Source of the DNA: DAOPYU01 sp942493245
GTDB lineage: Bacteria; Sumerlaeota; Sumerlaeia; UBA8349
Direction: 5' to 3'
DNA length: 64,000 nt
Assembly (NCBI GenBank): GCA_942493245.1
Contig: OW818685.1
Location: 3,534,001 to 3,598,000, forward strand
The notes beneath the pieces were generated by a model that searched no databases, had not been told where the DNA came from, and saw only the letters and a list, made by a program, of their open reading frames with translations. Of this stretch, positions 1 to 9,513 are shown piece by piece. Numbering within the stretch: the stretch's first letter is position 1; each line of letters begins with the position of its first letter. The position numbers and the translations under genes were made by a program.

Positions 1-1598
1 GCCAGTTCCTCTTTCCTGATCGGCTCTTTCACGAGAATCTGGGGATCCTGTCCGGCACCGTCAGTCAGCCGGACCGTGTAATGCAGATAGTGGATTCGGC
101 TGGGATCGTTCAACGCCTCGGCTTCCAGCCAGTTTTCGCAGATGACGAACTCCACCGTCTTTTCGTCCTTCCAGATGATTCTTGAGACCAACTTGCTGTA
201 GGGACTGTCATGGGTATATTCACGCCAGTCCTTCTTAGGATCGTTACGGGTGCCAGAAGGCCCTAAATATCCGTCATCAATAATGAAATCGCCTTGGATA
301 ACGGGATAGACCAGGCAATTGTCCACAAACAGGGCCACTTTCACCTGCCGCCCCAGTTTCATGGATTGCCGGGCATAGGCCACGTGCTTTTTGTCTTTCG
401 ACAAAGCCACCCCGATGCCATAGTATTTTTTCTCGAAAGCCTTTTTCTCCATCTGATAAAGACAACATGCTTGAAAAAGATCATCATCCCTATCCTTGTC
501 GAATTTTGAGGTGACCCAGAACGATTGCGCATCCACGGGATCAACTCCGATGATGGTTGAAGGGGGCATCATCTCTTCGCGCGACAGTCTGGGGATCTCC
601 AAGGTCTTCTTTTCATCGCCTTGAATCTCGAGAACAAACGGTTCCTCATTTTTTCGGATAATAATATCCGGCACTCCCGCAGCGCTTACCCGTTCATTAT
701 TCTGTTTCGCGGGGACGTCCAGGAACTCCTTCGGAAACAGATTGGCTCGATCTCTGGGAATAAACTTTTTCCGGTCCCAATCGTAGTCCTTCAGCCTTTC
801 GACCTCATCCCCCTCGCCTTTCCGTTGAATCGAAATATCCGAAATCTTGAAAGAACCGGTCTTGAACAAACCCTCGATAGTGTAGTGGTAACTTTGTGAC
901 TTATAAACACCATCCATCAATTGCGCCAGGTCGTAATTCTCATCGATCCCAAACTCGATGCACCCCTTGTCCCGCCACGATACATCCTCGCGGATTGAAC
1001 CTGCTGGAATTTCTTGCCTTAACTTTTCAAAAGCCTTTTCATTTTCCTCAAAATGAATGGATTTAAAATCAAAATATCTTTCTTCCGAAATATTCGGATA
1101 TACCATGTATTCGTCAACAAACACCGCCACTGTTTCGCGATCGTATGGATAGGAAAAAGCGATGTGCTTCGAATCGGGAGACAAGGAAAAGCGCCAGCCG
1201 TAATAATTCTCGTCCACCTGTTTTGTTTCAAGATTCAACAGCATGGCTTTACTCAGGCGATGTCCCCTGGCCATTATCCAGACATGATCCTTATCCATAT
1301 ACGTAATACGGTAAACTTGAACATTGATGAGGGGAGTTATATCGCCACTCGTTTCGCCCTTTTCGGTCAGATTCCAATCCCAGGTCGCCCCTCCCCGTGT
1401 GACGGTCAGTCGCACATAGGCGCCCAGACTAAAACCGCCGTCATGTTCCACTCGGCCAGGATCGGTGAACACCAGATAGTTATCCTTGTCATATTCTATC
1501 TTCGTTTCTCGTTTGAGGGGATCTCCTTGCGAAAATACCGCAGATACATTCAACAACAGACACAGGGTCACAGCGCCCAAGACGACTCGATTTTTCAT
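1..1598 (-). CDS. Secreted protein with internal duplication (3' end cut by window edge)
   Basis: The frame is open from an ATG at 1598 to the left edge, giving at least 532 residues; the C-terminus lies outside the window. The N-terminus (MKNRVVLGAVTLCLLLNVSA) is a typical signal peptide ending near FSQG, so the protein is exported. A GGAG lies about 7 bases upstream of the ATG. Two segments resemble each other at a spacing of about 258 residues: around residues 133-170 (FSLSPDSKHIAFSYP, then AVFVDEYMVYP) and around 391-431 (GVALSKDKKHVAYA, then ALFVDNCLVYP). The SPDSKHIAF pattern is like the strand motif of TolB/WD40-type beta-propellers, so a propeller-like fold is a reasonable guess. No enzyme motif was recognised and no function is proposed. 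Confidence 0.8.
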   Translation of the reverse strand, partial: MKNRVVLGAVTLCLLLNVSAVFSQGDPLKRETKIEYDKDNYLVFTDPGRVEHDGGFSLGAYVRLTVTRGGATWDWNLTEKGETSGDITPLINVQVYRITYMDKDHVWIMARGHRLSKAMLLNLETKQVDENYYGWRFSLSPDSKHIAFSYPYDRETVAVFVDEYMVYPNISEERYFDFKSIHFEENEKAFEKLRQEIPAGSIREDVSWRDKGCIEFGIDENYDLAQLMDGVYKSQSYHYTIEGLFKTGSFKISDISIQRKGEGDEVERLKDYDWDRKKFIPRDRANLFPKEFLDVPAKQNNERVSAAGVPDIIIRKNEEPFVLEIQGDEKKTLEIPRLSREEMMPPSTIIGVDPVDAQSFWVTSKFDKDRDDDLFQACCLYQMEKKAFEKKYYGIGVALSKDKKHVAYARQSMKLGRQVKVALFVDNCLVYPVIQGDFIIDDGYLGPSGTRNDPKKDWREYTHDSPYSKLVSRIIWKDEKTVEFVICENWLEAEALNDPSRIHYLHYTVRLTDGAGQDPQILVKEPIRKEEL

Positions 1599-1801
1599 TT
1601 GGACTGCTCCAGTTCTTCGACAAGACTGAAATGCTCAAACCGCATTGTAAAGGGGAATATGCAGGAACCCGGGCAATTAATGGCCCCTATTTTTAGAAGA
1701 ATTTCATTCCGACCACAACTTCGTATGGATAAAGATCGGGAAAAATCAAAACCCGTCCCGGCGATCAGCCCCCAATCCCCAAGGATGAAAGGGAGGGACA
1801 C
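1595..1801 (-). CDS. Possible small ORF overlapping the next start codon
   Basis: A 68-residue frame starting at GTG 1801, with AGGGAG about 10 bases upstream. It ends in an ATGA overlap with the secreted-protein gene, an arrangement typical of translationally coupled pairs. The product has no signal peptide, no membrane segment and no recognised motif. An imperfect palindrome (GTGTC...GACAC) lies just upstream at about 1818-1833. The overlap is the only positive argument; it may simply be untranslated leader. Confidence 0.25.
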   Translation of the reverse strand: MSLPFILGDWGLIAGTGFDFSRSLSIRSCGRNEILLKIGAINCPGSCIFPFTMRFEHFSLVEELEQSK

Positions 1802-2144
1802 AGACAGGGTCTCCCTTGTGTCGTTTCTGACACGATGTAAACTTTACGTTCTTATATCTTCGAAATCAATCTATTTTATAGTAGTTGCCAAGAATAATCT
1901 TCATTATGACGCGGAGTCAAGCGCTCCAGATCCAAGTCCCGTCAGGGACTTCTGACAATAGCCCAGCGCTTCAGCGCTGGGTTCAGGATCATCCCGTTTC
2001 CCGTCCCGGAGGGACGGTTGTCGGTTCCCCCAGGTTTTTCAATCATCCCTCCTGGACGGAACTACTTATATGAGAATCAACAGTCGAATCGTGAAGATTC
2101 TTTCTTGCAAGTACAATAACGGTCCCAAACATGGGCCGACGGCT
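1802..2144. repeat. Gene-free stretch with short palindromic words
   Basis: No gene is seen here. From about 1937 to 2030 it holds consecutive short palindromes (GTCCCGTCAGGGAC, CCAGCGCTTCAGCGCTGG, GTCCCGGAGGGAC) of the type that recurs in other gaps of this window. AT-rich sequence at 1860-1900 could contain promoter elements, but no convincing pair of boxes was found. Confidence 0.6.
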
Positions 2145-4706
2145 TTACGGAAGGGGCATGTCGAAGACGTTCCGGGGCAGCGAGGGGTCCGCGTCGGTCA
2201 GGAGTTTATCCGTCGTCTTGTCCACTTCCTGGCGCAGGCTGCGGTGTTTGTCGAGGAGCATTTTGTAGCGGCGCTTCCAGATCTCGATTTCATCGCGCGC
2301 TTTGGCCAGGTCGGCTTTCGCTTGTTGAATTTCCTCGGCCGTCAGGCCCGGGTCCGCGATTCGCCCGGAAGCCGTTTCATCTCCCACCAGGGTCTCCAGA
2401 CGTCCGGGGGATTGCCGCCTGTGCGCCTCGATTTTTTGACGCAGTTCCCGATACTCCTGTTGCCATTTTTCGGAGGAAGAAGCGGCCTCGGCGGCTTTCT
2501 GTTCCGCCTCGCGAAGCCGGGACTGAAGTTTCCGGGCCTCGACGTTGAGCGAGTCGTAGGCCATCTGGAGTTCCATCATTTCCTCGGCGGGCACCATGTC
2601 GTCCGACTCACCGAGATTGTGGGCCTTTTCCGCCAGATCGGGCATGAGGGTCGGCGGATTGCCCGACGCTTTTTTCAGCGCCTGGTATTTGGCGCCCAGC
2701 AATTCGTAGGCGCTCTGCAATTCGGCCACCCGCGATTTGGGGATTGTCTCGGCCAGGCGTTTTTGATGCTCCGCCTGCAGTTCGGCGTGTTTCTTCTGAA
2801 GTTCCCGATGTTCCGATTTCAGATGTTCCATGCCCTGGGCGGCTTCGCCTTCGCCCACTTCCCCTTTTCTCACAGACGCCTTGAGACGGAGCAACTCGGA
2901 TTTGGTGGAATCGTAAGCCGCCTGTAATTCAAAGACCTCGCTTTCGGGCACCGTGGAATTCTTCAAGTCGTGAAGCGACTGACGCAGAGCCAGAACCTGT
3001 TGACGCAGTTCTTCCACTTCTTTTCCCGATTTATGCGCGTTCGTCTGGCTGTTCTTCAGATGCTCGGCCAGACGGTATTCGGCCTGTTTGGTGGCGCCTC
3101 GGGCTTTCTGCAATTCCGATTGCACGGCATCGTACGCTCCCTGCAAGTCGAACATTTCCTGCTCGGGCACATACCCCTCGATGCCGCCGGAAGCGAGTTT
3201 TTCCTGCAAGGCCTTCAGATCCGCATGCAGTTTCTCATTTTCTTCCACGATTCGTTCGGTATCTTTTCTGGATCGCTTCCCCTCGTAATTCAGTTGTTCA
3301 TTCGCCTCTTCCAGATTGCGCTTGAGGCGATAGATTTCCGTCTGCATTTCGCCTTCTTTTATTTGCAGAGCCTTGAGAGTCGCCTCCTTCTCCTGCAGAT
3401 GCAGATCGAGTTTCTCAAATTTCTTGACCTGCCCCCGCAAATGCTCCATTTCTTCATCGTTCTGAGTCACCATTTTTTCCAGGGTGCGCAGTTCCCGTTC
3501 CGCTCCCTTGCGGGCGGCTTCCGAGTCCTCGAAACGCTTGCGGTAGGTCTCAACCCCGAGCATGTCGTCGTTGACCGAATTCAATTGCTGGGTCAAACGC
3601 CGATTGTCTATCGTCAATTGTTCAATCTTCTGCCGCATATCCGACATGCGCGCTTCCATCTGCTGGAACTCGTGGATGCGCTGCATCTGCGCTTCGAAAT
3701 CTTCCTCCTGATCCTCTTCTCCAGAAGCGGCGCTGAGCGCCTCGTCGAGCAGACGACGCTGGCGGACGATCTTGCGCATGTGCCCCCACCACCGTTTTTC
3801 CTGATGCGCCCAGGCGTTCCGGGCTTCCATCTCGCGCCGCGCTTCGTCTGTTATCGCCTCGGCGATCTGACCTCGCGTGTAGAGAATCTGACCATCCGCC
3901 ACGGCAATCTTGGCCTCGATCTGATCCAGAGGCAGCAGATCCTCGAGCGTTCCCATGTATCGGGCGGCAATTTCTTCCTCGATATAACCCTTTTTCTGTA
4001 CCGGAACGCCCTCGGATTCTTCCGCCTCCTGCGTCTCTTTTGTGCGGGCAGGCGATTCGGACAAATTGTTCTGGAGCGCTTCCAGCAGCGCGCGCTCCGC
4101 CTGTTCTCTGGCATTCTGCAGATCGAGAAGTTCCCGTTCGAGAACCGCGAGACGTTCTTCGAGCGCCTGCTTTTCCTGCAGCAATTCCTGGATTCTCTGC
4201 TCGAAGGAATTTTCGATTTCGCGCGTCCACTCCTCGCGCAGTTTCTGAAGACGGTCGGGTGTCAGCGCCTGATGCGCCAACACAAAGAGTTGCTGGATCT
4301 CCTTGTGATAATGGTGGCTGGGCGCCCAACCAATCCCCAACTCGTACCACTGTCGGTCGCTGGCAACCGAGAGGGTCGCCAGTTCCTGTTCCATCAGACC
4401 GATTTCTTCCGAGATCGTTGCGCACAACACCCGGTAAATTTCCGAAAGTTCCGGTTCTTCGCTCGACGGATAAATACGCCCCAGCTGCGTCCGAAACGCC
4501 TTCAATTGACGGATATTGACACTGATCGTGTCCAGATAGCTGGCCCAGTTGCCCGCCAGCGAAGCCCGTAACCGGCGCAACTCGACCTGGCGGATAACCG
4601 ACTGAATACCGGCCACAACAAGAGCCGCCAGCGAAACGCACGCGGCGATCGGAACCGTCCAGGCGGCTATTGTCTCCCCCAATGGCATAACAGGCAGCGC
4701 TCCCAA
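2145..4706 (-). CDS. Membrane-anchored long coiled-coil protein
   Basis: The product has 853 residues. After a short leader there is one hydrophobic segment (about residues 12-34, AAWTVPIAACVSLAALVVAG), then basic residues (RQVELRRLR), so the long C-terminal part is predicted to be cytoplasmic. From about residue 155 to the end it is almost continuous heptad-like Glu/Lys/Gln/Leu sequence, i.e. extended coiled coil. A loose repeat built on 'VFELQAAYDS', 'MFDLQGAYDA', 'VAELQSAYEL' and 'MMELQMAYDS' recurs every 80-110 residues. The start is uncertain: TTG at 4706 has AAGG upstream; ATG at 4688 has GGGAG 11 bases upstream. It lies downstream of the VWA gene and flagellin on the same strand. It could be a cytoskeletal or scaffold protein; no family was recognised. 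Confidence 0.8.
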   Translation of the reverse strand: MGALPVMPLGETIAAWTVPIAACVSLAALVVAGIQSVIRQVELRRLRASLAGNWASYLDTISVNIRQLKAFRTQLGRIYPSSEEPELSEIYRVLCATISEEIGLMEQELATLSVASDRQWYELGIGWAPSHHYHKEIQQLFVLAHQALTPDRLQKLREEWTREIENSFEQRIQELLQEKQALEERLAVLERELLDLQNAREQAERALLEALQNNLSESPARTKETQEAEESEGVPVQKKGYIEEEIAARYMGTLEDLLPLDQIEAKIAVADGQILYTRGQIAEAITDEARREMEARNAWAHQEKRWWGHMRKIVRQRRLLDEALSAASGEEDQEEDFEAQMQRIHEFQQMEARMSDMRQKIEQLTIDNRRLTQQLNSVNDDMLGVETYRKRFEDSEAARKGAERELRTLEKMVTQNDEEMEHLRGQVKKFEKLDLHLQEKEATLKALQIKEGEMQTEIYRLKRNLEEANEQLNYEGKRSRKDTERIVEENEKLHADLKALQEKLASGGIEGYVPEQEMFDLQGAYDAVQSELQKARGATKQAEYRLAEHLKNSQTNAHKSGKEVEELRQQVLALRQSLHDLKNSTVPESEVFELQAAYDSTKSELLRLKASVRKGEVGEGEAAQGMEHLKSEHRELQKKHAELQAEHQKRLAETIPKSRVAELQSAYELLGAKYQALKKASGNPPTLMPDLAEKAHNLGESDDMVPAEEMMELQMAYDSLNVEARKLQSRLREAEQKAAEAASSSEKWQQEYRELRQKIEAHRRQSPGRLETLVGDETASGRIADPGLTAEEIQQAKADLAKARDEIEIWKRRYKMLLDKHRSLRQEVDKTTDKLLTDADPSLPRNVFDMPLP

Positions 4707-4924
4707 GCCTCACCTTTTTTTCGCAACACCCCAAATCAGCCCACAACCGCATGACAAAACGATTCAGACCCAGCCGGAAAAAACTTCCCCTCTTTACACC
4801 CCCGTCAGACAACCCGGGCCGAAACAAACACGCCGCCCGTTTCAAACTCGCCTTTTCGCGAGCGCTCTTCTCTCCCCCGGAAACTGTCTGTCAAACGAAT
4901 TGAAAATCGCTCAGAGAAAAATCG

Positions 4925-7657
4925 TCAGTCCACCAGACCTTCAATGTCGCGCAGAATGTCGTCTATGATTTCCTGGTCGCTTCGTTTGTCTTTCTCATCC
5001 GGGATCTTTGGCGTCGTTTGCAGCGATTTCTCCGGGAATTCCTCCCCGCCGAGAATGTCGGCCAGCAGGTCGTTTTCAGCATCGGAAAGCGCCTGATCCT
5101 GAGGTCTGGGCGCGGCCGCAGCCGGAGGTGGCGCGACCGAGGGCGACTGCATTTCCTCCAACTCCCCCATAATGTTGGCCAACAGGGCGCCTTCCGCTTC
5201 ACTCAAAACCGACGGATCGGACGAGGGCGCATTTTGTGACGGGACGGAAACCGCGGGACGCGGCGGCGCAGCCGGTGCTCCCTCCTGCATCAATCCGCCG
5301 ATTTCCCCCATAATGTCCGCCAGCAGGTCGCTTTCTTCATCGGTCAAAGTGGGCAACTTCTGCGCCTTCGTTTCCTCCATCATATCGGGCGCCACTTCTT
5401 CCATGATATCCGCCAGCAGGCTGCTCTGCGCTGCGCTCAACGCAGGAATCTCCTGCGGAACAGGAGGCACGGAAGGCGGTTTCGCGACTGAAATTTCAGA
5501 CGAGCCTATTTTTGTCTCCAGATCCGCCGATTCCCCGAGGATCTCGGCCAGCAGATCCGATTCTTCCTGACTCATCACCCCGCCGTCCAGCGCCATCCCC
5601 GTCGGTTCAGCCGCCACCAGAACCTGCTGGTCCTGCCCCTCCTCGGGCAAGGAACTCTTAACCTCGGGTTCCGGGATAATCTCGACTCCCGTTGGAGGGG
5701 GCGGCACCTTGCGTCTGCGCGCGACACTCTCGACGTCCGCGGCTATCGGCGGCCTGTCCGCTGGCTTTCCGGGTTGCTCCTGCTGGCTGGACGCAGGTCC
5801 GGGTGGGGCGTCCGTATAAGACTCCTCGCGAATTTCCAGCGCCCGCTTACGCAAACGCTCCATGGATTGAATCGGTTCCTGAGGCGGACGGCGGCGGAAG
5901 AGCAGAACCAGCAAAGTTCCCACCGCTGCCAGCGAAATGCCCAGAACAACCCACAATTCCCACGGGATATGAGTACGCGGCGCAGCCTCTTTCTCCGGCG
6001 TGGGAGTGGGCGCTGGCGTTTGGGCCGCCACCACAACCGGGGTGGGAAGCGGAACGGCAGGGGGAGAGGCCGCCACTTCGGTCACGTGGATGGCCAGAGG
6101 GCCAACCGTCACCTCCTGCGCCTCGCCACCAACGCTCGTCATCCGCCCCGTCACCGTCACACGATACTCCCCCGGCTGGGTCGTATCCGTAAACGCCACC
6201 GAAAACAGGGCGGGGGTCACCGGGTCCACCGTCAAATTTTTCCGGGTCTGATCCGGCCGCTGCACCACCGCCTCAAAAACCAGTTTAGCCCCCGCTTTTT
6301 CGATCGTCTCGAGATCCGAGACGCGCACCTTCAGAGCGGCCAATTGGCCCGCCGGAACCGAGTCGTTTTCCAGATCCACCGAGAACCAACGGTTCAACAC
6401 ACTCACTTTACGCAAAATACGGCGCTCGAACGTGGGCGCCGCGGCCACAATCTCCACATCGTAAAAACCGGAAGTGGACGGCGGGGTCACACTTCCGCCA
6501 TAGAGACCATCGCCGGTCCCGTCGTCCTGCGACGCGCCGTCGTCGCGCATCTGAAAGCTCTCACTCTCGCGGCCAGTCAGTTGGCCCGTGACGACCAGAT
6601 CTTTGAGAATCTCGGACGTGGCGACGACCTGTCCCTCGCTTTGCAGAAACGCCTGAACTCTCAGCGTGTCGCCGGGAGCCAGAAAGGCCGGCAGATCTTT
6701 GACCTGAAGTTCCAAGTCCGTCAAGACCAGAACTCGGCTGTTCTGCGATGCGACCAGGGGCGCGATGCTCCAGGTACCGGGCTTGGGATTGGCCACCGTG
6801 ACGATGTCATACGTCGTACCGGAATACCAGGATATGCCCGGCACGACGGTATCGCGCGAGTACGGACGCGAGTCCGGATCGGTCACGGTGACCCGTGTTC
6901 CGGTCTTGCCATGCGCCACCAGAAACGTGGCCTCGCGCACAGAGGCGTCAATGAGCGCCTTTCCATCGCGGACCGGAACGGTCTGAGGCTGGGCAATTTC
7001 TTCAAAGATCCGAAGGAAAAGGCGCTCGAGTTCGCTGTCCTTGTCCCCCTGAACGCACAGCCCCTGAGTAGCCTCGGCCAGGTAGTTCAACAAAGAGCGA
7101 TCCGCCCCGCGCGAAAAGGCCACGCAGTAAATCTGGATGTTTTCCTGAATAAAGTCGCTCACCAGCGCACCCCGAATCCGCTGGTCGGAGGCCTGACTTG
7201 CGGCTGAATCCCGCCCACCCGGCGACAGATCCACCCGCCCATCGGTCAGAAGCAGAACCGCTCGCGGTTTGGCGCGATCCCCCGTGAGAGTCAAATTGCG
7301 CAACGCCAGCCGGAGCGCCTGCTCGATATCCGTCCACTGCCCGTCGGAACGCACCATCTTGAAACGCGTTTCAAGCGCATCGCGCGCCGGTCCAGGCCCC
7401 ATCGGTTCGAGCGCGCTCATCTCACGCACGTTCGTGGCAAACCCCATCAACGCCACACGATCCGTCGGACGGCAAATTCGCGCGAAGAGTTCGGCGGCGC
7501 GAACCCGGGCGTTCCCCGGATCCGTCGTTTTCATGCTCCCCGATTCGTCCAGCAACAACACCAGGTCGAATGCCGACACACAGACCGGGAATCCCCCGGC
7601 CAGAAAAATCTGCGTCATAAGCAGACAAAAGAAAACGGATCGCGAAATCCGAAACAT
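4925..7657 (-). CDS. VWA-domain membrane protein with repeated tail motif
   Basis: A signal peptide (MFRISRSVFFCLLMTQIFLA) leads directly into a von Willebrand A domain: the metal-site motif DESGS is at about residues 37-41 and the LLLTDGR strand follows about 120 residues later. Ig-like beta-rich segments fill the middle. A single membrane helix (WELWVVLGISLAAVGTLLVL) lies near residues 560-585, followed by RRRP, so the remaining 320 residues should be cytoplasmic. That tail is Pro/Ala-rich and carries five copies of L-S/T-x-x-E-x-x-LLA-D/N-I-M/L-GE (for example LTDEESDLLADIMGE), coded between about 5050 and 5580, and ends with a degenerate sixth (DQEIIDDILRDIEGLVD). ATG 7657 was chosen because AGGAG lies 10 bases upstream and the signal peptide then begins cleanly; an upstream ATG at 7687 is possible. 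The architecture suggests an outside sensor or adhesin with a multivalent inner tail. Confidence 0.88.
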   Translation of the reverse strand: MFRISRSVFFCLLMTQIFLAGGFPVCVSAFDLVLLLDESGSMKTTDPGNARVRAAELFARICRPTDRVALMGFATNVREMSALEPMGPGPARDALETRFKMVRSDGQWTDIEQALRLALRNLTLTGDRAKPRAVLLLTDGRVDLSPGGRDSAASQASDQRIRGALVSDFIQENIQIYCVAFSRGADRSLLNYLAEATQGLCVQGDKDSELERLFLRIFEEIAQPQTVPVRDGKALIDASVREATFLVAHGKTGTRVTVTDPDSRPYSRDTVVPGISWYSGTTYDIVTVANPKPGTWSIAPLVASQNSRVLVLTDLELQVKDLPAFLAPGDTLRVQAFLQSEGQVVATSEILKDLVVTGQLTGRESESFQMRDDGASQDDGTGDGLYGGSVTPPSTSGFYDVEIVAAAPTFERRILRKVSVLNRWFSVDLENDSVPAGQLAALKVRVSDLETIEKAGAKLVFEAVVQRPDQTRKNLTVDPVTPALFSVAFTDTTQPGEYRVTVTGRMTSVGGEAQEVTVGPLAIHVTEVAASPPAVPLPTPVVVAAQTPAPTPTPEKEAAPRTHIPWELWVVLGISLAAVGTLLVLLFRRRPPQEPIQSMERLRKRALEIREESYTDAPPGPASSQQEQPGKPADRPPIAADVESVARRRKVPPPPTGVEIIPEPEVKSSLPEEGQDQQVLVAAEPTGMALDGGVMSQEESDLLAEILGESADLETKIGSSEISVAKPPSVPPVPQEIPALSAAQSSLLADIMEEVAPDMMEETKAQKLPTLTDEESDLLADIMGEIGGLMQEGAPAAPPRPAVSVPSQNAPSSDPSVLSEAEGALLANIMGELEEMQSPSVAPPPAAAAPRPQDQALSDAENDLLADILGGEEFPEKSLQTTPKIPDEKDKRSDQEIIDDILRDIEGLVD

Positions 7658-7977
7658 CACAACATGTCTCCTGAATCTCTGGAACATTGCCCCTTCCGGT
7701 CACACCTCACGGAGCCGGAAAGGATCCAAACGGATGCGGGCACAGTCATGAACAGACCTGAATTGACAGCGGATAAACAAACCCGAATGCTGAAATCGCA
7801 ACCTGCACCCCGAGAAAATGATACCCTGAAGCCCCCGGCAAGCCAATACTTTTCAACAGACGAGCCGCAAAAGCCCTCGACCGCGATCCCGATTCTCTTT
7901 TCGACACAAACCCACGGAACCTTGAGAAAGTATCGTGTTTCGCGTTATCTTTCCGCTTCTCCGTTTTCAGCGCCACT
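7658..7977. other. Gap between flagellin terminator and VWA gene
   Basis: About 320 bases with no gene. It should hold the promoter of the VWA gene, but no pair of boxes stands out on the minus strand. A sequence near 7828-7845 has the GG/GC spacing of a sigma-54 site but a poor -12 element. Confidence 0.4.
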
Positions 7978-8021
7978 GGAAAAGAAACGGGCATCCTCCG
8001 ACGCCGCTCGAAAGGATGCCC
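7978..8021 (-). terminator. Rho-independent terminator of flagellin
   Basis: On the minus strand the arms GGGCATCCT and AGGATGCCC enclose a 15-base loop and are followed by GTTTCTTTT. It lies about 75 bases past the flagellin stop codon, which implies flagellin is a single-gene transcript. Confidence 0.8.
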
Positions 8022-8097
8022 TTGATCCCCGGAAGGGATAAAGAATACTGAGAGAAATTCGATACCCGTCTCTGAGAAAGAGGCGGAAGACGCCCCC

Positions 8098-9513
8098 TTA
8101 TTTCAAGAGGCTCAGCGCCACCTGGGGTGAACTGTTGGCCTGAGACAAAACCGCGATGCCCGACTGCTGCAAGATCTGGGCGCGGGTCATGTTGGCCGTT
8201 TCCACCGCAAAGTCCGCGTCGCGGATACGCGAATCGCTCGCCGAGAGGTTTTCCACCGCCACCATCAAGTTCGAGACCGTTCCATCGAGCCGGTTGGTGA
8301 TCGCGCCCAGAGCGGCGCGCATGTCGTTGACCTGCCGCAGGGCATTGTCCATCATGTTGATGGCTTCCTGGGCATCGTTAAACGTGTAGATCGAAACATT
8401 CTCGACGGGGGAATTGACATCGTACGGAATCGTGCCCGTCATGCCGATCTGAGCCAGAGCGGTCGCGCCGGTGACCGTAAACGTGGTGTCGCTGTAGAGA
8501 CGAATGCGGCCCCGTACGGTCTGATCTGCCGCGGGAGCGCCCGCCAGATTGACCACGCCCTGGGCGGCGGCGTTCGACATGTTGTAGGTGAACGCCTGAT
8601 CGTCGTTTGACGTCAGGACCAACTGCCCCGTGGCGCCGAGCGAAGCGGTCACTCCCGTCTTGTCGCTGATGGCATTGATGGCGCGCCGAAGCGCCCCGCT
8701 CGAATCACTGGCCGTGACCGCCAACGTCCCTTCCGAAGGCACCACAAAGCCATTGATCCGCAACGTGGTACCCGTCGCCAGGTCCAGTGTTCCGGCGGCG
8801 ATGGCAGCCGTTCCCACCACCTGAGAGTCTTCCACTTTCGCCCAGACTTTTGTATCCGCATACATGGTATTGATCGTCCGAGCCTTGGCGGCGGCCGATT
8901 CGTCGGACGACGAGGGGATGTTGAACCCGTTGATCTGGATAGCCCCATCTGTCAACGCGGTCCCATCCACCTGAACGCCAATCTGCTGAGCCACCCCGCC
9001 GATGACGTTGGGCCGCAAATCGCCCACCGAAATCTCCAGGGTTTCACCCGCGCCGGCGCCCACCTGAATGCGTTTGTTGAAGAAAGAGCCATCGAGCAAT
9101 TTCTGACCGTTGAAGTTCAACACTTCAGCGATGCGCCGCAGCTCCTTGACCTGTTGGTCAATTTCCAGCTGAAGCGATTCGCGGTTGTTATCGTTATACA
9201 GGTCACTCGACGCCTGGATAGACAACTGACGAATTCGCTGGAGGATCTCGGTGTACGTGTCCATGGCGCCTTCGGCCGTCTGAATCAGACTGACGCCGTC
9301 ATTGGCATTGCGAACCGCCTGGTCCATCCCTTTGATCTGGGATCGCAGGTTTTCCGAGATGGCCAGCCCCGCCGCATCGTCCCCGGCGCGATTGATTCGC
9401 AAGCCGGAAGACAACCGCTCCAGAGACTTGTTGAGAGCAGCGGCGGATTTGTACAGATTCCTCTGCCCATTGATGCTCGGAATGTTGGTATTGATTACGG
9501 TGGGTCTGGTCAT
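8098..9513 (-). CDS. fliC: Flagellin
   Basis: Structural subunit of the flagellar filament, 471 residues. The N-terminal D0/D1 region (INTNIPSINGQRNLYKSA..., LERLSSGLRINRAGDDAAGL, then NDGVSLIQTAEGAM) and the C-terminal region (SASDSRIRDADFAVETANMT, ending QVALSLLK) are textbook flagellin ends; the middle 220 residues are a variable exposed domain. ATG 9513 was chosen because GGAGGA lies 7 bases upstream and the conserved region starts immediately; an in-frame upstream ATG (9537) lies in the leader. No other flagellar gene is in the window. Expression is probably controlled by a sigma-54 promoter and by the GGA-rich leader described separately. Confidence 0.97.
   Translation of the reverse strand: MTRPTVINTNIPSINGQRNLYKSAAALNKSLERLSSGLRINRAGDDAAGLAISENLRSQIKGMDQAVRNANDGVSLIQTAEGAMDTYTEILQRIRQLSIQASSDLYNDNNRESLQLEIDQQVKELRRIAEVLNFNGQKLLDGSFFNKRIQVGAGAGETLEISVGDLRPNVIGGVAQQIGVQVDGTALTDGAIQINGFNIPSSSDESAAAKARTINTMYADTKVWAKVEDSQVVGTAAIAAGTLDLATGTTLRINGFVVPSEGTLAVTASDSSGALRRAINAISDKTGVTASLGATGQLVLTSNDDQAFTYNMSNAAAQGVVNLAGAPAADQTVRGRIRLYSDTTFTVTGATALAQIGMTGTIPYDVNSPVENVSIYTFNDAQEAINMMDNALRQVNDMRAALGAITNRLDGTVSNLMVAVENLSASDSRIRDADFAVETANMTRAQILQQSGIAVLSQANSSPQVALSLLK

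Noticed and set aside
2970..4571. A 533-codon plus-strand open frame
   Set aside because: Phe/Leu-rich mirror of the coiled-coil gene; the minus strand has regular heptads and a clear start.
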